From Methylacidimicrobium fagopyrum (lineage in GTDB: Bacteria; Verrucomicrobiota; Verrucomicrobiia; Limisphaerales; UBA11358), in contig JAMFSJ010000029.1 in NCBI GenBank assembly GCA_026225255.1, positions 1 to 64,000 on the forward strand: 64,000 nucleotides of DNA, read 5' to 3'. Under the pieces are notes generated by a model, which had not been told where the DNA came from, made no database searches, and worked only from the letters and a program-made list of their open reading frames with translations. Each line of letters begins with the position of its first letter. The stretch's first letter is position 1. Shown piece by piece: positions 1 through 9,845 of this stretch. Both the position numbers and the translations under genes were made by a program.

Positions 1-586
1 CACTATAAACAATCCACTACCTACAACATCATTGATAGGTCAGGGTGCTATATCTTTAGACGGATCAACTCAATATATTGGTGGTGGATATTCATTACTT
101 AATTCAATTGAACAGCATGACAAATCATTTTCTATGTGGATAAACAAAATCGGTAATTCACAAAAAGGATTGATTGATAAAGAATTTGATTCTGACTTTA
201 CTGGTAATCCTGGCACTTATGGCGGTTATGGATTTTGGACTCAAGCAAGTGGGAAATTGTGGTGGTGGACGCGTAGTAATTTCGACATGTTAGACAATGG
301 TTCAAATTCAATTACACTTGGTGCTTGGTGTCATGTTGCGATGACTTGGAACTATGCAACATCTACGGTTAATTTTTATATCAATGGGATTCTTAATTCT
401 ACGCTTACTAATACGGGGGCAGATGAATCGCCTTCGACTACTTCAAGTGAGTTTGAAATTGGAAATCTTCGAAATAATTTGAATGCGGGACAATTTGCTT
501 TTGATGGTCAAATTGCTCAGGTAAGAATTTACAATCGGGTATTATCTCAAGCAGAAATTAATCAGTTATATCAATCAAAAAGTTAA
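1..586 (+). CDS. LamG/concanavalin A-like lectin domain protein, 5' end outside window
   Basis: Frame stays open to base 2 upstream of the listed start (TINNPLPTTSLIGQGAISLDG...); C-terminus ...FDGQIAQVRIYNRVLSQAEINQLYQ is typical of LamG domains. Confidence 0.8.
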   Translation, partial: TINNPLPTTSLIGQGAISLDGSTQYIGGGYSLLNSIEQHDKSFSMWINKIGNSQKGLIDKEFDSDFTGNPGTYGGYGFWTQASGKLWWWTRSNFDMLDNGSNSITLGAWCHVAMTWNYATSTVNFYINGILNSTLTNTGADESPSTTSSEFEIGNLRNNLNAGQFAFDGQIAQVRIYNRVLSQAEINQLYQSKS

Positions 587-601
587 TGCTTAACCATTCA
601 A

Positions 602-814
602 ATGATATTTATAATAATGCAACATATTCACCTTTTATTTTCAAAACCTTTATTCGCTGTCTTTACTGGCGCAGTCGGCACTTTTTTAACTTGGATCGGG
701 ATTCTAACACCTGCAATCGGATTTTTAACCGTTTGCATTGGGTTTGCCGCTGCAATCTATTCCATCGTAACTAAAAGAAACGAATACTTGCGGGACAAGA
801 AACTGGATAAATAA
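602..814 (+). CDS. Small two-TM membrane protein, possibly holin-like
   Basis: 70 aa, two hydrophobic segments and a charged C-terminus (KRNEYLRDKKLDK), located between a LamG protein and an integrase. Confidence 0.5.
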   Translation: MIFIIMQHIHLLFSKPLFAVFTGAVGTFLTWIGILTPAIGFLTVCIGFAAAIYSIVTKRNEYLRDKKLDK

Positions 815-817
815 AAG

Positions 818-844
818 AACCCCAAACTTGTCAGAATGGGGTTT
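818..844 (+). terminator. Hairpin terminator after the small membrane protein gene
   Basis: AACCCCA-aacttgtcagaa-TGGGGTTT inverted repeat just after the stop codon. Confidence 0.5.
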
Positions 845-864
845 GCCGTGCGTAGGACTTGATT

Positions 865-2511
865 CTAGTCACTTTCTTCTTTTGGCATGGTTGGATTGTC
901 CACTTCAAAGAATTCTGATATTTCGCCCGAATGCTTGGTGATGGTATATCCGCCCAATTGAACATTGAAATCCACACGTTTAACCAATTGCGGTATCACT
1001 GCCTTCAATTGTTTTCTGATTTCGTTATCTTTCAATAATGCTTGGCACTGCTTAACCGCTTCATCAAATTTCTTTTCTGATTTACCAAATTCAAATGCAA
1101 GGTCATATTTTGGCACTTTAACTTCTTTATTTACCGCGCCAAAGTTGCCTAATAAATTCTTGATCGTAGCAACGGCAGACGGGATATTTTGTGCGGTCTG
1201 AATTGATTTGGATTCATTTTCTAATTCCGATTCAATCTTTGTCTTAACTGCTTTGTATGATGACAACTTTGCTTTGATAGTATCCACACCCGTCCCAATA
1301 TCTAAAAGTTGAATTGCACTTTCGATTTTCTTTTCTACGTCCAGCAATTGCGCTTTCAATGAAGAACTATTGTCTAACGTCTTTTGGTCTGATTTTTTAA
1401 TTAAATCCAGTGGGTTTTTTTCCAAAAAAGTCACACAGAAATCTAATTCATATTCAAGGGTTTTCAAAAATCCTTTTGCTTTGCACTTCCCATAGCGGGC
1501 AGAACTACAGCAGTAATATGAGTATCTTTTCCCGTTGTCGGTTGAAATAATTGCCGTCATTGGTGAACTGCATACCGAACATTTGGCAACACCATTGAAG
1601 ATTGAATTAACATTGCCCGATGTTGAACCACCACGGCGGGTGGCATTCAATTTAATTTTGTCTTGGATCACATCAAATTCTTTATTGCTGACAACTTGAA
1701 TGGGTAAATAATTTTTATACGTTGTCCCGCGTAAACTATAATCGCCTGTATATGCTTTATTTGATAAAATGTGGCGAACGGTTTGCCGATCCCATTTGTT
1801 CACTTTCTTTCTTTTTAATCCCGTGATAAACCCGCCCGTATTCAATTGGATAGCAATTTTGAATAATGATGTGCCTTTTTGATATTCGGCAAAAATGTGG
1901 CGAACTGCTTTCAATCTTTCTTCATCAATGACGAATTTTCCATTTTCCACACCACGGATGTATGAAGGCATTTGCCCGCCGATATAAATTTTTTCCCCTT
2001 TTTCAATCGCTTTGATTTGTTTATCAATGCCTTTGGTTGCCCGTTCGCTTTGCCGATTTGCATATTGATGGGCGGCATCCAGTTCAACGGCGGTTAACAT
2101 TACATCCGTTATGCTGTTCAAACTCTTGGCGGTCAAATGCCGCCGATTCATATCGGTATAAATTTCCAATCCCCCTTTCAAAACATCACGAATTAATTGC
2201 TGGGCATCGTCCAATTTCATGCGGGTTGCCCGATCAAGGGATTCAAGCACAAGAACCGATCCTTGCGGGATTTTGCCGTCTGTGACTGATTGGATGATGG
2301 TGCGAATGGTTTTGACGTTGTCGCCCTTGAATGCTGACACGCCCAAATCCTTGGCGTTCCAATCGGGGCGGTAAATCCAACCGTTTTCTTTTGCCACCCG
2401 TTCGGCGATTGGGGATTGCCGATCAACTGACGAATTGCCGTGCTGCTTGGAAGATGAAAAACGGATGTAAGATAAGCACTGTTTTTGCTGATTTATCGTT
2501 GGTTTATTCAT
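865..2511 (-). CDS. Large serine recombinase / site-specific integrase
   Basis: Start trimmed to ATG at 2511 (MNKPTINQQKQCLSYIRFSSSKQ...); resolvase N-domain, Recombinase domain (VRHILSNKAYTGDYSLRGT), zinc ribbon (CSVCSSPM...YYCCSSARYGKCKAKG) and coiled coil. Confidence 0.92.
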   Translation of the reverse strand: MNKPTINQQKQCLSYIRFSSSKQHGNSSVDRQSPIAERVAKENGWIYRPDWNAKDLGVSAFKGDNVKTIRTIIQSVTDGKIPQGSVLVLESLDRATRMKLDDAQQLIRDVLKGGLEIYTDMNRRHLTAKSLNSITDVMLTAVELDAAHQYANRQSERATKGIDKQIKAIEKGEKIYIGGQMPSYIRGVENGKFVIDEERLKAVRHIFAEYQKGTSLFKIAIQLNTGGFITGLKRKKVNKWDRQTVRHILSNKAYTGDYSLRGTTYKNYLPIQVVSNKEFDVIQDKIKLNATRRGGSTSGNVNSIFNGVAKCSVCSSPMTAIISTDNGKRYSYYCCSSARYGKCKAKGFLKTLEYELDFCVTFLEKNPLDLIKKSDQKTLDNSSSLKAQLLDVEKKIESAIQLLDIGTGVDTIKAKLSSYKAVKTKIESELENESKSIQTAQNIPSAVATIKNLLGNFGAVNKEVKVPKYDLAFEFGKSEKKFDEAVKQCQALLKDNEIRKQLKAVIPQLVKRVDFNVQLGGYTITKHSGEISEFFEVDNPTMPKEESD

Positions 2512-2528
2512 ATAAACCAAAGGATGAA

Positions 2529-3827
2529 TTATTTTCTGTATAACCGCAAGTCCAGTTCGGCGTCGGTGCCCCAAAGTTTTTTCACCATTTCCCGTTGCGG
2601 CACGAAGGGACATTTCGCCTTGGGATTCAGATGCGCGGCGTCGAGTTGACGCAAGGCTAGTTGCGCGCCGGTCATCAAGGCGGGCTTTTCGGGTTGCGAA
2701 AATTTGTCGTTCATTTTCTGCGCCGCGTCGTCGAGCGCGCCCCAGCGTTCCTCGCGCGTTTGACCCCACAACGTCGGCTGCGTGTCGAGCCGCGCCAGAT
2801 TCCACAGCCCGAGGCGGATCTGTCGCACCGCTTTCCGTTGGCCGCCCATGATGCCCAGAAAAATTTCTTCGAGCGCGGTGTTGATGACGGAATTTTGAAA
2901 CTGCGCGTGTTGAAAACGATGCGTGCCGCCGACCTCGGTGAAATCGTCGAAGCGGATCGTGAGCGACAATTCACGCGCCTGCAATTGTTCGCGCCGCAAC
3001 TGGCCGGTGAGCCGCGTCATTTCGCTCAACGCGAACGTCAGTGCCGCTTCGTAATCCGGCTCGTCGTAAGGTAGCGTCGTGTTGCTGGAAATGCTCGCGC
3101 GATCTTTCACTTCCAGTAACAACGGCTCGTGCCACAAACCATTCGCGAACAGCCAGAGTTGTTGGCCCCAGATGCCGAATTTTTGTTGCAACAACGGCGA
3201 CGGCATTTTTGCGACATGCCCGAACGTCAGGGCGCCGAGCGCCGCGAGCGAGCGTTCGCGATTTTTGCCAATACCGGAAAGTTCGCGCACGGGACGGTCG
3301 CGGAGAAACTCTTTTTCCTCGCCCGGTTTGACTTCGAGAAAGCCCGGCTTGGCGGCATCCGTTGCGAGCTTGGCGAGCCGGGCGGAATTTCCCAAGCCGG
3401 CGGATACGGGAATACCCACTTCCCGGGTGATGCGCTCAGAAATTTCACCCACGTATTTTTCCGGCGTCGTGTTGCGGAACACATGTTGGTCCATCGTCGA
3501 AAAATCAAGAAAGCCTTCATCGATCGAGATCGGCACCAGCGTGGGCGAATATTGTTCCAGCACCCGAAACATCTTCGCCGAAATCTCACGATAAGCATCG
3601 TAATGCGGCCGGCACAGCACGCCGCTTGGGCACAGTCGTTTGGCCTCGAAACACGGCATGCAGGTTTTGACGCCGAACTTTTTCGCCGCACGATTCGCCG
3701 CGATGACAATGCCGTCGCCGCGCCGACCGCCGCCGACCCATACCGGACGACCTTGCAGTTTTTTATCGAGCGCAATCTCGCAGCTCGCAAAAAAACTGTC
3801 GCCGTCCATATGCAGAATCCGGTTCAT
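2529..3827 (-). CDS. dinB: Y-family DNA polymerase, DinB/Pol IV-like
   Basis: MNRILHMDGDSFFASCEIAL...SIDEGFLDFS...GLGNSARLAKLATDAAKP...LSGIGKNRERSL motifs. Confidence 0.88.
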   Translation of the reverse strand: MNRILHMDGDSFFASCEIALDKKLQGRPVWVGGGRRGDGIVIAANRAAKKFGVKTCMPCFEAKRLCPSGVLCRPHYDAYREISAKMFRVLEQYSPTLVPISIDEGFLDFSTMDQHVFRNTTPEKYVGEISERITREVGIPVSAGLGNSARLAKLATDAAKPGFLEVKPGEEKEFLRDRPVRELSGIGKNRERSLAALGALTFGHVAKMPSPLLQQKFGIWGQQLWLFANGLWHEPLLLEVKDRASISSNTTLPYDEPDYEAALTFALSEMTRLTGQLRREQLQARELSLTIRFDDFTEVGGTHRFQHAQFQNSVINTALEEIFLGIMGGQRKAVRQIRLGLWNLARLDTQPTLWGQTREERWGALDDAAQKMNDKFSQPEKPALMTGAQLALRQLDAAHLNPKAKCPFVPQREMVKKLWGTDAELDLRLYRK

Positions 3828-4037
3828 TGATATTTACGATGGGCGATTAACGTGCGCCTTGAATCAGGAGGTCACATTAAACCGTTAACCTCTCCTCCGC
3901 CACGTCGAGTTGTTCACAATCACAAACGTAGCGAAGATTTTAGCCGAGCCGCCCAGACAAAGGCGGTCCAACGTCGCCCTCGCGTGCCGCCAAAATCCAA
4001 TGGACTTTAAAGCTTAATCGCACTAGAAATATACGCC

Positions 4038-5549
4038 ATGTATTCAGAGGTTTCCGGCGGTTCCAAAATCAAATTTTTTGACGGATCAATCTGCCTTTAT
4101 GCGGTCGCCGTCCTGCTGGGTTTCATCAGCTTCGCCGCGACCGGCAAAGAGGTTGTGGCTCCGTCGCCGGATCGACCCTGGTCACCGCCGGGATTGAGCC
4201 AATACGAAGCCGCGTTAACCAACAAAAATCTCTATGTCCAAGCCGGCACCACGAACGTGGTCATTGATCCGCATAAAATTTATTCGTTGCCGGAGTTGAT
4301 TGATATTGCCGAACGCAACAATCCTAAAACGCGCATCGCGTGGGAACGCGCGCGGGCGGCGGCGCAGGCGGTGGGGTTGAGCGAAAGCACTTATTATCCG
4401 TATCTCGCGGCGTCGGCGGGCGCGGCTTATCAGCGTCAGTTGGCGGTTTTGACCAGCGTGTTTCCCGCTAACATCGCTGAGGAAGACGCCACGCTCGATG
4501 TGAAATGGTTGCTGTTCGATTTCGGCGGACGCCGCGCCAACGTCGCCGCGGCGAAGGAGCAATTGATGCTGGCGAATGTTAGTTTCAACGCGACGCATCA
4601 AAAAATTGTTTTCGCGGTGACCAAAAGTTTTTACGACAACAACATCGCACAGCAAAAAGTCATGGTCGCCGAAAGTGCTTTAGCCGCGGCACAAACGGTC
4701 GGCGACGCGACGCAAATGCGACTTGATCATGGCCTCGCCACGAAACCGAATGTGTTGCAGGCGGAACAACAAACCGCGCAGGCGGCTTACGATCTCGAGG
4801 CGGCGCGCGGCGATTTGAGCGACGCCCAGGTGGCGCTCGTGGACAGCTTGGGAATTTTGCCGAGCACGCAATTACAAGTCGCGGACGTGGCGGAAAAACA
4901 TTTCGCCGCGGATCCCGAGGAATCGTTGGACGACCTGATTGATCGCGCGTTGTCGCAACGGCCTGATCTCGTGGCCAAGCTCGCGAACTTGCGCACGCAA
5001 CAGGATAAAGTGCGCGCGGCGCGGGCGGCGTATTATCCGAAAATTTCGCTCGAAGGCAGCGCGGGCTGGCAAAAAATTGACGTCACCGCGTTTCACGATC
5101 CGTCTTTTGGCAACAGTAAACCGGGCTACGGCATCGGGCTGGCGATCGATCTCCCGCTCTTCGATGGTTTTGCGCGACGGAATAAACTAAAGATCGCCGA
5201 ATCCGAATTGCACGGGGCGGAAAGCGAATTGACCGATACGCGCGACACCGCGGTGCGCGAAGTGTGGAAGGCTTACACGGATTTGAAAACCGCGCTACAC
5301 AAACAGGCGACGGCGGATAAACTGTTAGCCGCCGCGCAAAGTGCGTTTGATGCGTCGCTCGAAGCGTTTCGCAACGGCCTCGGCACTTACGTGGACACGG
5401 CGAACGCGCAGCGCAATATCGCCGCCGCGCGCGGCACGCTCGTGGATACGCGCGCGGCGATTTTCATCAGCACCACCGCGCTGGCGTTAAGCGTCGGTGA
5501 TTTGGCGAAACCACCGGCTGAAAATAATTCCGAATCGAAATCACCATGA
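4038..5549 (+). CDS. TolC-family outer membrane efflux protein (MdtP-like)
   Basis: Coiled-coil OEP repeats; start of an operon with YtcA, HlyD and FUSC proteins. Confidence 0.88.
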   Translation: MYSEVSGGSKIKFFDGSICLYAVAVLLGFISFAATGKEVVAPSPDRPWSPPGLSQYEAALTNKNLYVQAGTTNVVIDPHKIYSLPELIDIAERNNPKTRIAWERARAAAQAVGLSESTYYPYLAASAGAAYQRQLAVLTSVFPANIAEEDATLDVKWLLFDFGGRRANVAAAKEQLMLANVSFNATHQKIVFAVTKSFYDNNIAQQKVMVAESALAAAQTVGDATQMRLDHGLATKPNVLQAEQQTAQAAYDLEAARGDLSDAQVALVDSLGILPSTQLQVADVAEKHFAADPEESLDDLIDRALSQRPDLVAKLANLRTQQDKVRAARAAYYPKISLEGSAGWQKIDVTAFHDPSFGNSKPGYGIGLAIDLPLFDGFARRNKLKIAESELHGAESELTDTRDTAVREVWKAYTDLKTALHKQATADKLLAAAQSAFDASLEAFRNGLGTYVDTANAQRNIAAARGTLVDTRAAIFISTTALALSVGDLAKPPAENNSESKSP

Positions 5550-5821
5550 ACCCGCTGCGAACTTATTTAATTCTTCTAACGGCCAGCTTGCTCTTCGCCG
5601 GTTGCCAGACGACCGCCCACGCGCCAACGGTGGACGTGATCGGATCGTATTTTCCGGCGTGGATCGTGTGCATTCTCGCCGGGCTCGCCCTCACATTGGT
5701 CACCCGTTTGATGCTCATCGGCCTCAAGCTGAACACGCATTTGCGCCCGGCACCGTTGGTTTATTTGTGTCTGATGGTTTTTTTCACGCTCGCCGTCTGG
5801 CTGATGTTTTTCAAAAATTAA
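5546..5821 (+). CDS. YtcA-like small membrane lipoprotein
   Basis: Lipobox LLFAGCQTT, then VDVIGSYFPAWIVCILAGLALTLVTR and a second TM; between tolC-like and hlyD-like genes. Confidence 0.7.
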   Translation: MNPLRTYLILLTASLLFAGCQTTAHAPTVDVIGSYFPAWIVCILAGLALTLVTRLMLIGLKLNTHLRPAPLVYLCLMVFFTLAVWLMFFKN

Positions 5822-5828
5822 AAATTTT

Positions 5829-6923
5829 ATGGACGATCTTAAATCGACAACTTTACCGGCAAATGACGGGCCGCCCAGCGCGCCGCGGAAACCGTTTTTC
5901 GATGCCGAAACTATGCGCAAAATCATCGGCCAACTGATCAGCCTCGCCGCCCTCGTCGGCGCGGTGGTGCTGGTTCTTTGGGTCTGGCGCGTCATCGAGC
6001 ATAATCCGCGCACGGACGACGCCACGGTGCTGGCGAACGTCATTGGGATCGCGCCGCGCGTGCACGGCCCGATCATCAAATTGAACGTGTCGGACAATCA
6101 ACAAGTGAACGCCGGCGACGTGTTGTTCGAGATTGATCCCGCCGATTATCAATTTGCTTTGGACAGTGCGAAAGCGACGTTGGCCGCGCTAGAAGAACAG
6201 ATTGCAGTCGCGCGCTCGCAGGATGAACAATTGAAATTCCAAGTCAAAGCGGCGCAAGCGGGTGTGGAACAAACGAAGGCGCAACTCCAGCAAGTCACCG
6301 CTACGTTGCAACGTTTACAGCCGCTGCTGGCGAAAGGTTTTGCGACGGCGGACGACGTGGATAAAGCGCAAACGGCGGTGGCCGTCGCTACGTCCGCGCT
6401 CGCCGCGCAAGAGCAACATTCCAACACGGCGAAGAGCAGTTTGAGCACGCTCGCCACCTTGACCGCGCAACGCGCCGGTGCCGTGGCCGCGGTGGAACTC
6501 GCCAAATTACAATTGTCGTATTGCACTCTCACCGCGCCGTTTCCAGGCAAGGTGGTGAATCTGAATATTTCCATCGGCGCCTACGCCAATGCGGGCGTGC
6601 CGGTGTTTGCGCTGTTGGACACGCGGCATTGGTATGTCGTCGCCAATTTTCGCGAAGGCGAATTGCGGCACATGAAAACGGGTTCGCTCGTGGATGTTTA
6701 TTTATTGTCCGCCCCGAAGCATCATTTCACCGGCACCGTGCAAGGCATCGGCTGGGCGGTGGCGTCCAAGGATGAAATTGATCTTTCGCACGGGGTGCCG
6801 AATGTGCCGCGCGAATTGAATTGGGTGCACATCGCGCAACGTTTTCCGGTGCGGATCGAAATTGAAAAACCCGATCCCGACTTGTTCCGCATGGGCGCAT
6901 CCGCCGTGGCCATCATTCAATGA
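5829..6923 (+). CDS. HlyD-family membrane fusion protein (MdtN/EmrA/AaeA-like)
   Basis: N-terminal TM, DDATVLANVIGIAPRVHGPI lipoyl half-motif, coiled coil, LSYCTLTAPFPGKVVNLNISIGAY. Confidence 0.88.
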   Translation: MDDLKSTTLPANDGPPSAPRKPFFDAETMRKIIGQLISLAALVGAVVLVLWVWRVIEHNPRTDDATVLANVIGIAPRVHGPIIKLNVSDNQQVNAGDVLFEIDPADYQFALDSAKATLAALEEQIAVARSQDEQLKFQVKAAQAGVEQTKAQLQQVTATLQRLQPLLAKGFATADDVDKAQTAVAVATSALAAQEQHSNTAKSSLSTLATLTAQRAGAVAAVELAKLQLSYCTLTAPFPGKVVNLNISIGAYANAGVPVFALLDTRHWYVVANFREGELRHMKTGSLVDVYLLSAPKHHFTGTVQGIGWAVASKDEIDLSHGVPNVPRELNWVHIAQRFPVRIEIEKPDPDLFRMGASAVAIIQ

Positions 6924-6955
6924 ATGAACTTGATACGAAATGAGCGCCAAAGTGC

Positions 6956-7017
6956 TGCCGACATCCTGTCGGCAGAAGAATACGTATATTGCAATAATTG
7001 CCGACAGGATGTCGGCA
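6956..7017. repeat. REPIN-like inverted pair of short palindromes
   Basis: TGCCGACA-tcc-TGTCGGCA (6956-6974) and its inverse TGCCGACA-gga-TGTCGGCA (6999-7017), 24-nt spacer. Confidence 0.85.
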
Positions 7018-7028
7018 AGACTTTCTAA

Positions 7029-9110
7029 ATGAACGCGGTCATCGATGCCCTTCGCTTGCCTCGCTACCGGCCTAATTGGCTGACGTGGTTGCGGCGCGAA
7101 ATGGCCCCGTTCCCCGGACGCGATACGATGACCATCCGTTTGGTCGTAACCATCGTGCTGGTTTGCATCATTTCGATGACGTTGCAAGTCCCGCAACTCG
7201 GCTTTTCCGCGTTCTTCGTTTTTTTTGTCACCAAGGAAAATCGCGTATTCACGCTGGTCACCGGCGTCATCATGATTGTCGCCGCGACGATTGCGACCGC
7301 CGTGAGCCTGATTCTTTTTCATTACACCTTTGATTATCCTGAATTGCGCGTGCCTTGCATGGCGGGCCTGATTTTCGTCGGCATGTTTTTATCACGCGTG
7401 TTTGTGATCGGCCCGCTTGGATTCGTCATCGGCTTTGTCGCCGCCTTGAGTCAGACCCAATCCGAACGCGCGCCCGACACGGATCATCTCGTGCGCAGCC
7501 AGCTCTGGTTATGGGTGTCGCTCGTCTATCCCATCGCGCTGACCATTCTCATCAACCAGATTTTGTTGCCCGCCGATCCGTGGGCCGTGCTGGTGCGGGC
7601 TTTGACGCAACGGCTCAACACGACCACTGCCGCGTTGGAGCGCGTCATCAAAGATCGTTCGGTCGGCGGCCAAACCAATCCCGCGTTACTGGAACTCGCC
7701 ACGCGCGGCAGTTCTCCGCTCCTCGGCCTGTTGAATTTTGCGGAATCGAAAGATCCGGAATTGAAGCGCCGACACACGTCGCTCGTCGCGGCCATCGCGG
7801 CCAGCGAACATTTGTTGCACGCGACGGCCGCCTTGGAATTGCGTCAGGCGCAACCGCTCGCCGCCGAAGATTTACAATGCGCAAAATCATTGCTCGCAGA
7901 AATCACCGAGCTCAAAACCATTTTGCCCGCCCACAATCCCAACTTGCAGCCGCGAAAATCTCCGCTGCACAAAGCCGTTTTTCCCCAGCTGCGCGAACTG
8001 CAATTCGCCGCTGAATCGTTCCGCGACGGTCTGATCCGCTACATCACCGAAGATGCCCACCCCGTCATTTCTAAGGAGAAAAAACGATTATTCATCGCCG
8101 ACGCTTTCACGAATCCGTCGCATCTGCGGTTCGCGCTGAAAGTCACGGCTTCCGCGATGATTTGTTATTTGATTTATTCCGGGCTCGATTGGCCGGGCTT
8201 GAACACGGCGTTTTTGACGTGCTGTTTCATCGCGTTGGAAAATACCGGAGCGACGATTCGACGCGGCTGGTTGCGGCTCATCGGCTGCGCGCTCGGCGGC
8301 ACGCTGGGTTATCTGGCAATTTTCTTTTGCCTTCCGCACATGGAAAGTATCACGTCGCTCGTGCTCCTCACGGCGGCGGGCGCGGCGATCATCGGTTGGA
8401 TCGCCGCCGGCACGGATCGGATTTCTTACATCGGACCGCAAGCTGCGTTTGCATTTTTCCTGTGCATTTTTCAGGGTTTCGAGCCGACGGTAAATTTCGC
8501 CGTCATCCGCGACCGGCTGGCCGGTATTTTTCTGGGCATCATCGCCTCGTCCATCATCCTGCGTTATGTCTGGCCGGAACACGCCATTGGCAGCTTGCGC
8601 ACCACGCTGGCCCGATTGTTACGAAATCTGGGGCAAATCATGATCATTCCCAAAACCAGCACCGTCAGTGAGACGGAAAAAGCCGACATCAAGAAAATGC
8701 GCGGGATAATCACCACTGATTTGGACAGCACGCTGCGCCTGTCGGAACTCGTGGGTATTGAAAATATCATTGTCCGCAATGAATCGGGGATTTCCGTTTC
8801 GACCCTTGAACAGACCACGGCCAATACGCAAGCGCTATGCTTGATGACCGCCGCGCTTATGAGCAAAACGAAACTTGAAGAATGGGAACGGCTCGAGGCT
8901 GCGGCGCAACAGACAGAAACGGCATTACGATCAAATGTTTCCGAACATTTGCAGCACCTGGCCGCTTTCATTGAAACAGGTGGATCACTGAAGCCGGACA
9001 ATCTGGAGCCGGCCTTTGCTGATTGGAATCAATCCATCGTGCAAGTGAAAGACAATGACCGCCCGCGTCTGATGCGCCGCGTGGTGGATCAAATCCGATT
9101 GCTGGGATGA
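7029..9110 (+). CDS. FUSC-family inner membrane protein (MdtO/AaeB-like)
   Basis: Two membrane blocks with FUSC-type sequence (LDWPGLNTAFLTCCFIALENTGATIRRGWLRLIGCALGG). Confidence 0.82.
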   Translation: MNAVIDALRLPRYRPNWLTWLRREMAPFPGRDTMTIRLVVTIVLVCIISMTLQVPQLGFSAFFVFFVTKENRVFTLVTGVIMIVAATIATAVSLILFHYTFDYPELRVPCMAGLIFVGMFLSRVFVIGPLGFVIGFVAALSQTQSERAPDTDHLVRSQLWLWVSLVYPIALTILINQILLPADPWAVLVRALTQRLNTTTAALERVIKDRSVGGQTNPALLELATRGSSPLLGLLNFAESKDPELKRRHTSLVAAIAASEHLLHATAALELRQAQPLAAEDLQCAKSLLAEITELKTILPAHNPNLQPRKSPLHKAVFPQLRELQFAAESFRDGLIRYITEDAHPVISKEKKRLFIADAFTNPSHLRFALKVTASAMICYLIYSGLDWPGLNTAFLTCCFIALENTGATIRRGWLRLIGCALGGTLGYLAIFFCLPHMESITSLVLLTAAGAAIIGWIAAGTDRISYIGPQAAFAFFLCIFQGFEPTVNFAVIRDRLAGIFLGIIASSIILRYVWPEHAIGSLRTTLARLLRNLGQIMIIPKTSTVSETEKADIKKMRGIITTDLDSTLRLSELVGIENIIVRNESGISVSTLEQTTANTQALCLMTAALMSKTKLEEWERLEAAAQQTETALRSNVSEHLQHLAAFIETGGSLKPDNLEPAFADWNQSIVQVKDNDRPRLMRRVVDQIRLLG

Positions 9111-9173
9111 TAATTTATTGGCCAAAGCATTCGCGTGAAATAAAATGCCGGCTCAGGCATCATACCTTTGATT

Positions 9174-9797
9174 ATGAAAAAAGCTTCGCTCGGAATTTTG
9201 GTGGTCGGAGTCGGCGCCTTGCTCGCGATCGTGGCCATGCGCGCCGCTGCCACGTCGCCTGACCCTGACAAAACCCCGATTTCACATTACAATCCAACTA
9301 ATATGACTGATTTTAAAAAACCCGACCCGGCGGAACTGAAGAAGAAACTCACCGCCGAACAATACGCTGTCACGCAACAAGCCGCGACCGAACCCGCGTT
9401 CCACAACGAATATTGGGACAATCACGCGGACGGTATTTACGTGGACATCGTGTCCGGCGAACCGCTGTTCAGCTCGCTCGATAAATTTGATTCCGGCTGC
9501 GGCTGGCCGAGTTTTTCCAAGCCCGTCGATGCCAAAAAAGTGGCCGAACATACCGATAGTTCCTACGGCATGGAGCGCACCGAAGTCCGTTCCACTACCG
9601 CCGATTCGCATCTCGGCCACGTGTTTGACGACGGTCCGGGGCCGACGCATCTGCGTTATTGCATCAATTCCGCGTCGCTGCGTTTCATTCCCGTGACGCA
9701 AATGACCGCCGCCGGTTACACGAACGAATTACAGCCGTTTATCAAAGCGGGCCTCTACAAACCGACCACCGCGACGGACGCACCGGCGAAGAATTGA
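9174..9797 (+). CDS. msrB: Peptide-methionine (R)-S-oxide reductase with N-terminal signal/anchor
   Basis: [13 protein letters not shown]...[37 protein letters not shown]. Confidence 0.93.
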   Translation: MKKASLGILVVGVGALLAIVAMRAAATSPDPDKTPISHYNPTNMTDFKKPDPAELKKKLTAEQYAVTQQAATEPAFHNEYWDNHADGIYVDIVSGEPLFSSLDKFDSGCGWPSFSKPVDAKKVAEHTDSSYGMERTEVRSTTADSHLGHVFDDGPGPTHLRYCINSASLRFIPVTQMTAAGYTNELQPFIKAGLYKPTTATDAPAKN

Positions 9798-9845
9798 TTG
9801 GAAAGCGCGGTAAAACTTGGTTTGCTGGCGGGGATACGTTTAACC

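Noticed and set aside
2512-2805. N-terminal extension of the serine recombinase ORF
   Set aside because: Runs antiparallel-composition sequence through the dinB 3' end in a different frame; recombinase catalytic domain begins at ATG 2511.
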